From Moellerella wisconsensis ATCC 35017 (GTDB lineage Bacteria; Pseudomonadota; Gammaproteobacteria; Enterobacterales; Enterobacteriaceae), in the NCBI RefSeq assembly GCF_001294465.1, contig NZ_LGAA01000014.1:62001-126000 (forward strand): a stretch of DNA of 64,000 bases, given 5' to 3'. The position numbers and the translations under genes are program-made. Under the pieces are notes generated by a model. It did not search any database, was not told where the DNA came from, and was given only the letters and a program-made list of their open reading frames with translations. This document shows, piece after piece, positions 63,736-64,000 of this stretch. Within the stretch, counting starts at the first letter, position 1. Each line of letters starts with the position of its first letter.

Positions 63736-64000
63736 AAAATGACACTCCTCGTTTTTAGGGTGTTTTATTATGCAGTATATGGTCGGTAAAATAATCGCTC
63801 TAATATAATAATGCGATCAGTTCTCTAACAAATACTATTGTTTTTTTCAGCCTGTTATTTGTTTTGTGAAGCGACTCGAATAAATATTAAAACACTATAT
63901 TTTTTTATCGACTCTCTTACTTTTAAATGCGAGTCTTATTTTTAATGGCTATTTTTTATTTTGATATTTTATTGATTTTATATTTCTATATGAGATATAT
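63736..64000. other. AT-rich region upstream of ppdD
   Basis: The right edge of the window. It holds the ppdD promoter region and no supported gene. A short GACTC/GAGTC pairing near 63910-63935 with a T-rich tail could end a transcript entering from the left or be chance. nadC, the usual neighbour, would lie beyond the edge. Confidence 0.4.

Overview
The window is a stretch of enterobacterial chromosome from a low-GC member of the Enterobacterales. The main evidence is the block sgrR / leuDCBA / leuO / ilvIH / cra / mraZ...ftsZ / lpxC / secM / secA / mutT / yacG / zapD / coaE / hofC / hofB / ppdD, which has the Escherichia coli order and E. coli-like protein lengths. SecM with its arrest motif, SgrR/SgrS, MutH, SpeA/SpeB, hcp-hcr and a MetJ-type operator in front of metK point the same way. 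AT-rich codon use and AT-rich spacers suggest a Budviciaceae- or Morganellaceae-like lineage, but the genus cannot be fixed from the sequence alone.

Layout. 1-8 kb: the tail of a Ntn-hydrolase (penicillin V acylase family), tehB, clcA, an aldehyde dehydrogenase, and the nitrosative-stress pair hcp-hcr. tehB and hcp share an almost identical NsrR-type operator. 8-12 kb: an Mg2+-sensing M-box leader in front of a short MgtE transporter, sprT, and a bigR-pmpAB persulfide-response operon with a palindromic operator. 12-17 kb: metK, speA and speB (S-adenosylmethionine and putrescine synthesis). 17-20 kb: acetoin/butanediol dehydrogenase behind a Fur-like box, ygdQ and mutH. 20-22.5 kb: a cluster of DnaA boxes upstream of mutH (DARS2-like), then sgrR and a short divergent SgrS RNA. 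22.8-35.5 kb: branched-chain amino-acid genes with a leuL attenuator, leuO, an acyl-CoA ligase, ilvIH and cra. 36-54 kb: the complete dcw division and cell-wall cluster followed by lpxC. murD is split by a one-base frameshift in a T run. 54-64 kb: a DciA-family gene, secM-secA, mutT, yacG-zapD-coaE, and the type IV pilus-like hofC-hofB-ppdD set.

How the genes work together. The dcw genes form one near-continuous transcription unit with overlapping stops and starts. They build the lipid-linked peptidoglycan precursors (murE, F, D, G, C, mraY, ddlB) and the divisome (ftsL, I, W, Q, A, Z), under MraZ control at a repeat array in front of mraZ. The leu and ilv genes make leucine, isoleucine and valine. 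SgrR/SgrS handle sugar-phosphate stress. hcp-hcr and tehB answer nitric oxide.

No transposase, phage gene, CRISPR array, tRNA or rRNA was seen. The most noteworthy points are the translational-type M-box riboswitch on mgtE, the SgrS without SgrT, the broken murD, the altered SecM arrest peptide, the DnaA-box cluster and several uncharacterised hairpins and repeat arrays. Nothing in the window clearly represents an undescribed multi-gene system.
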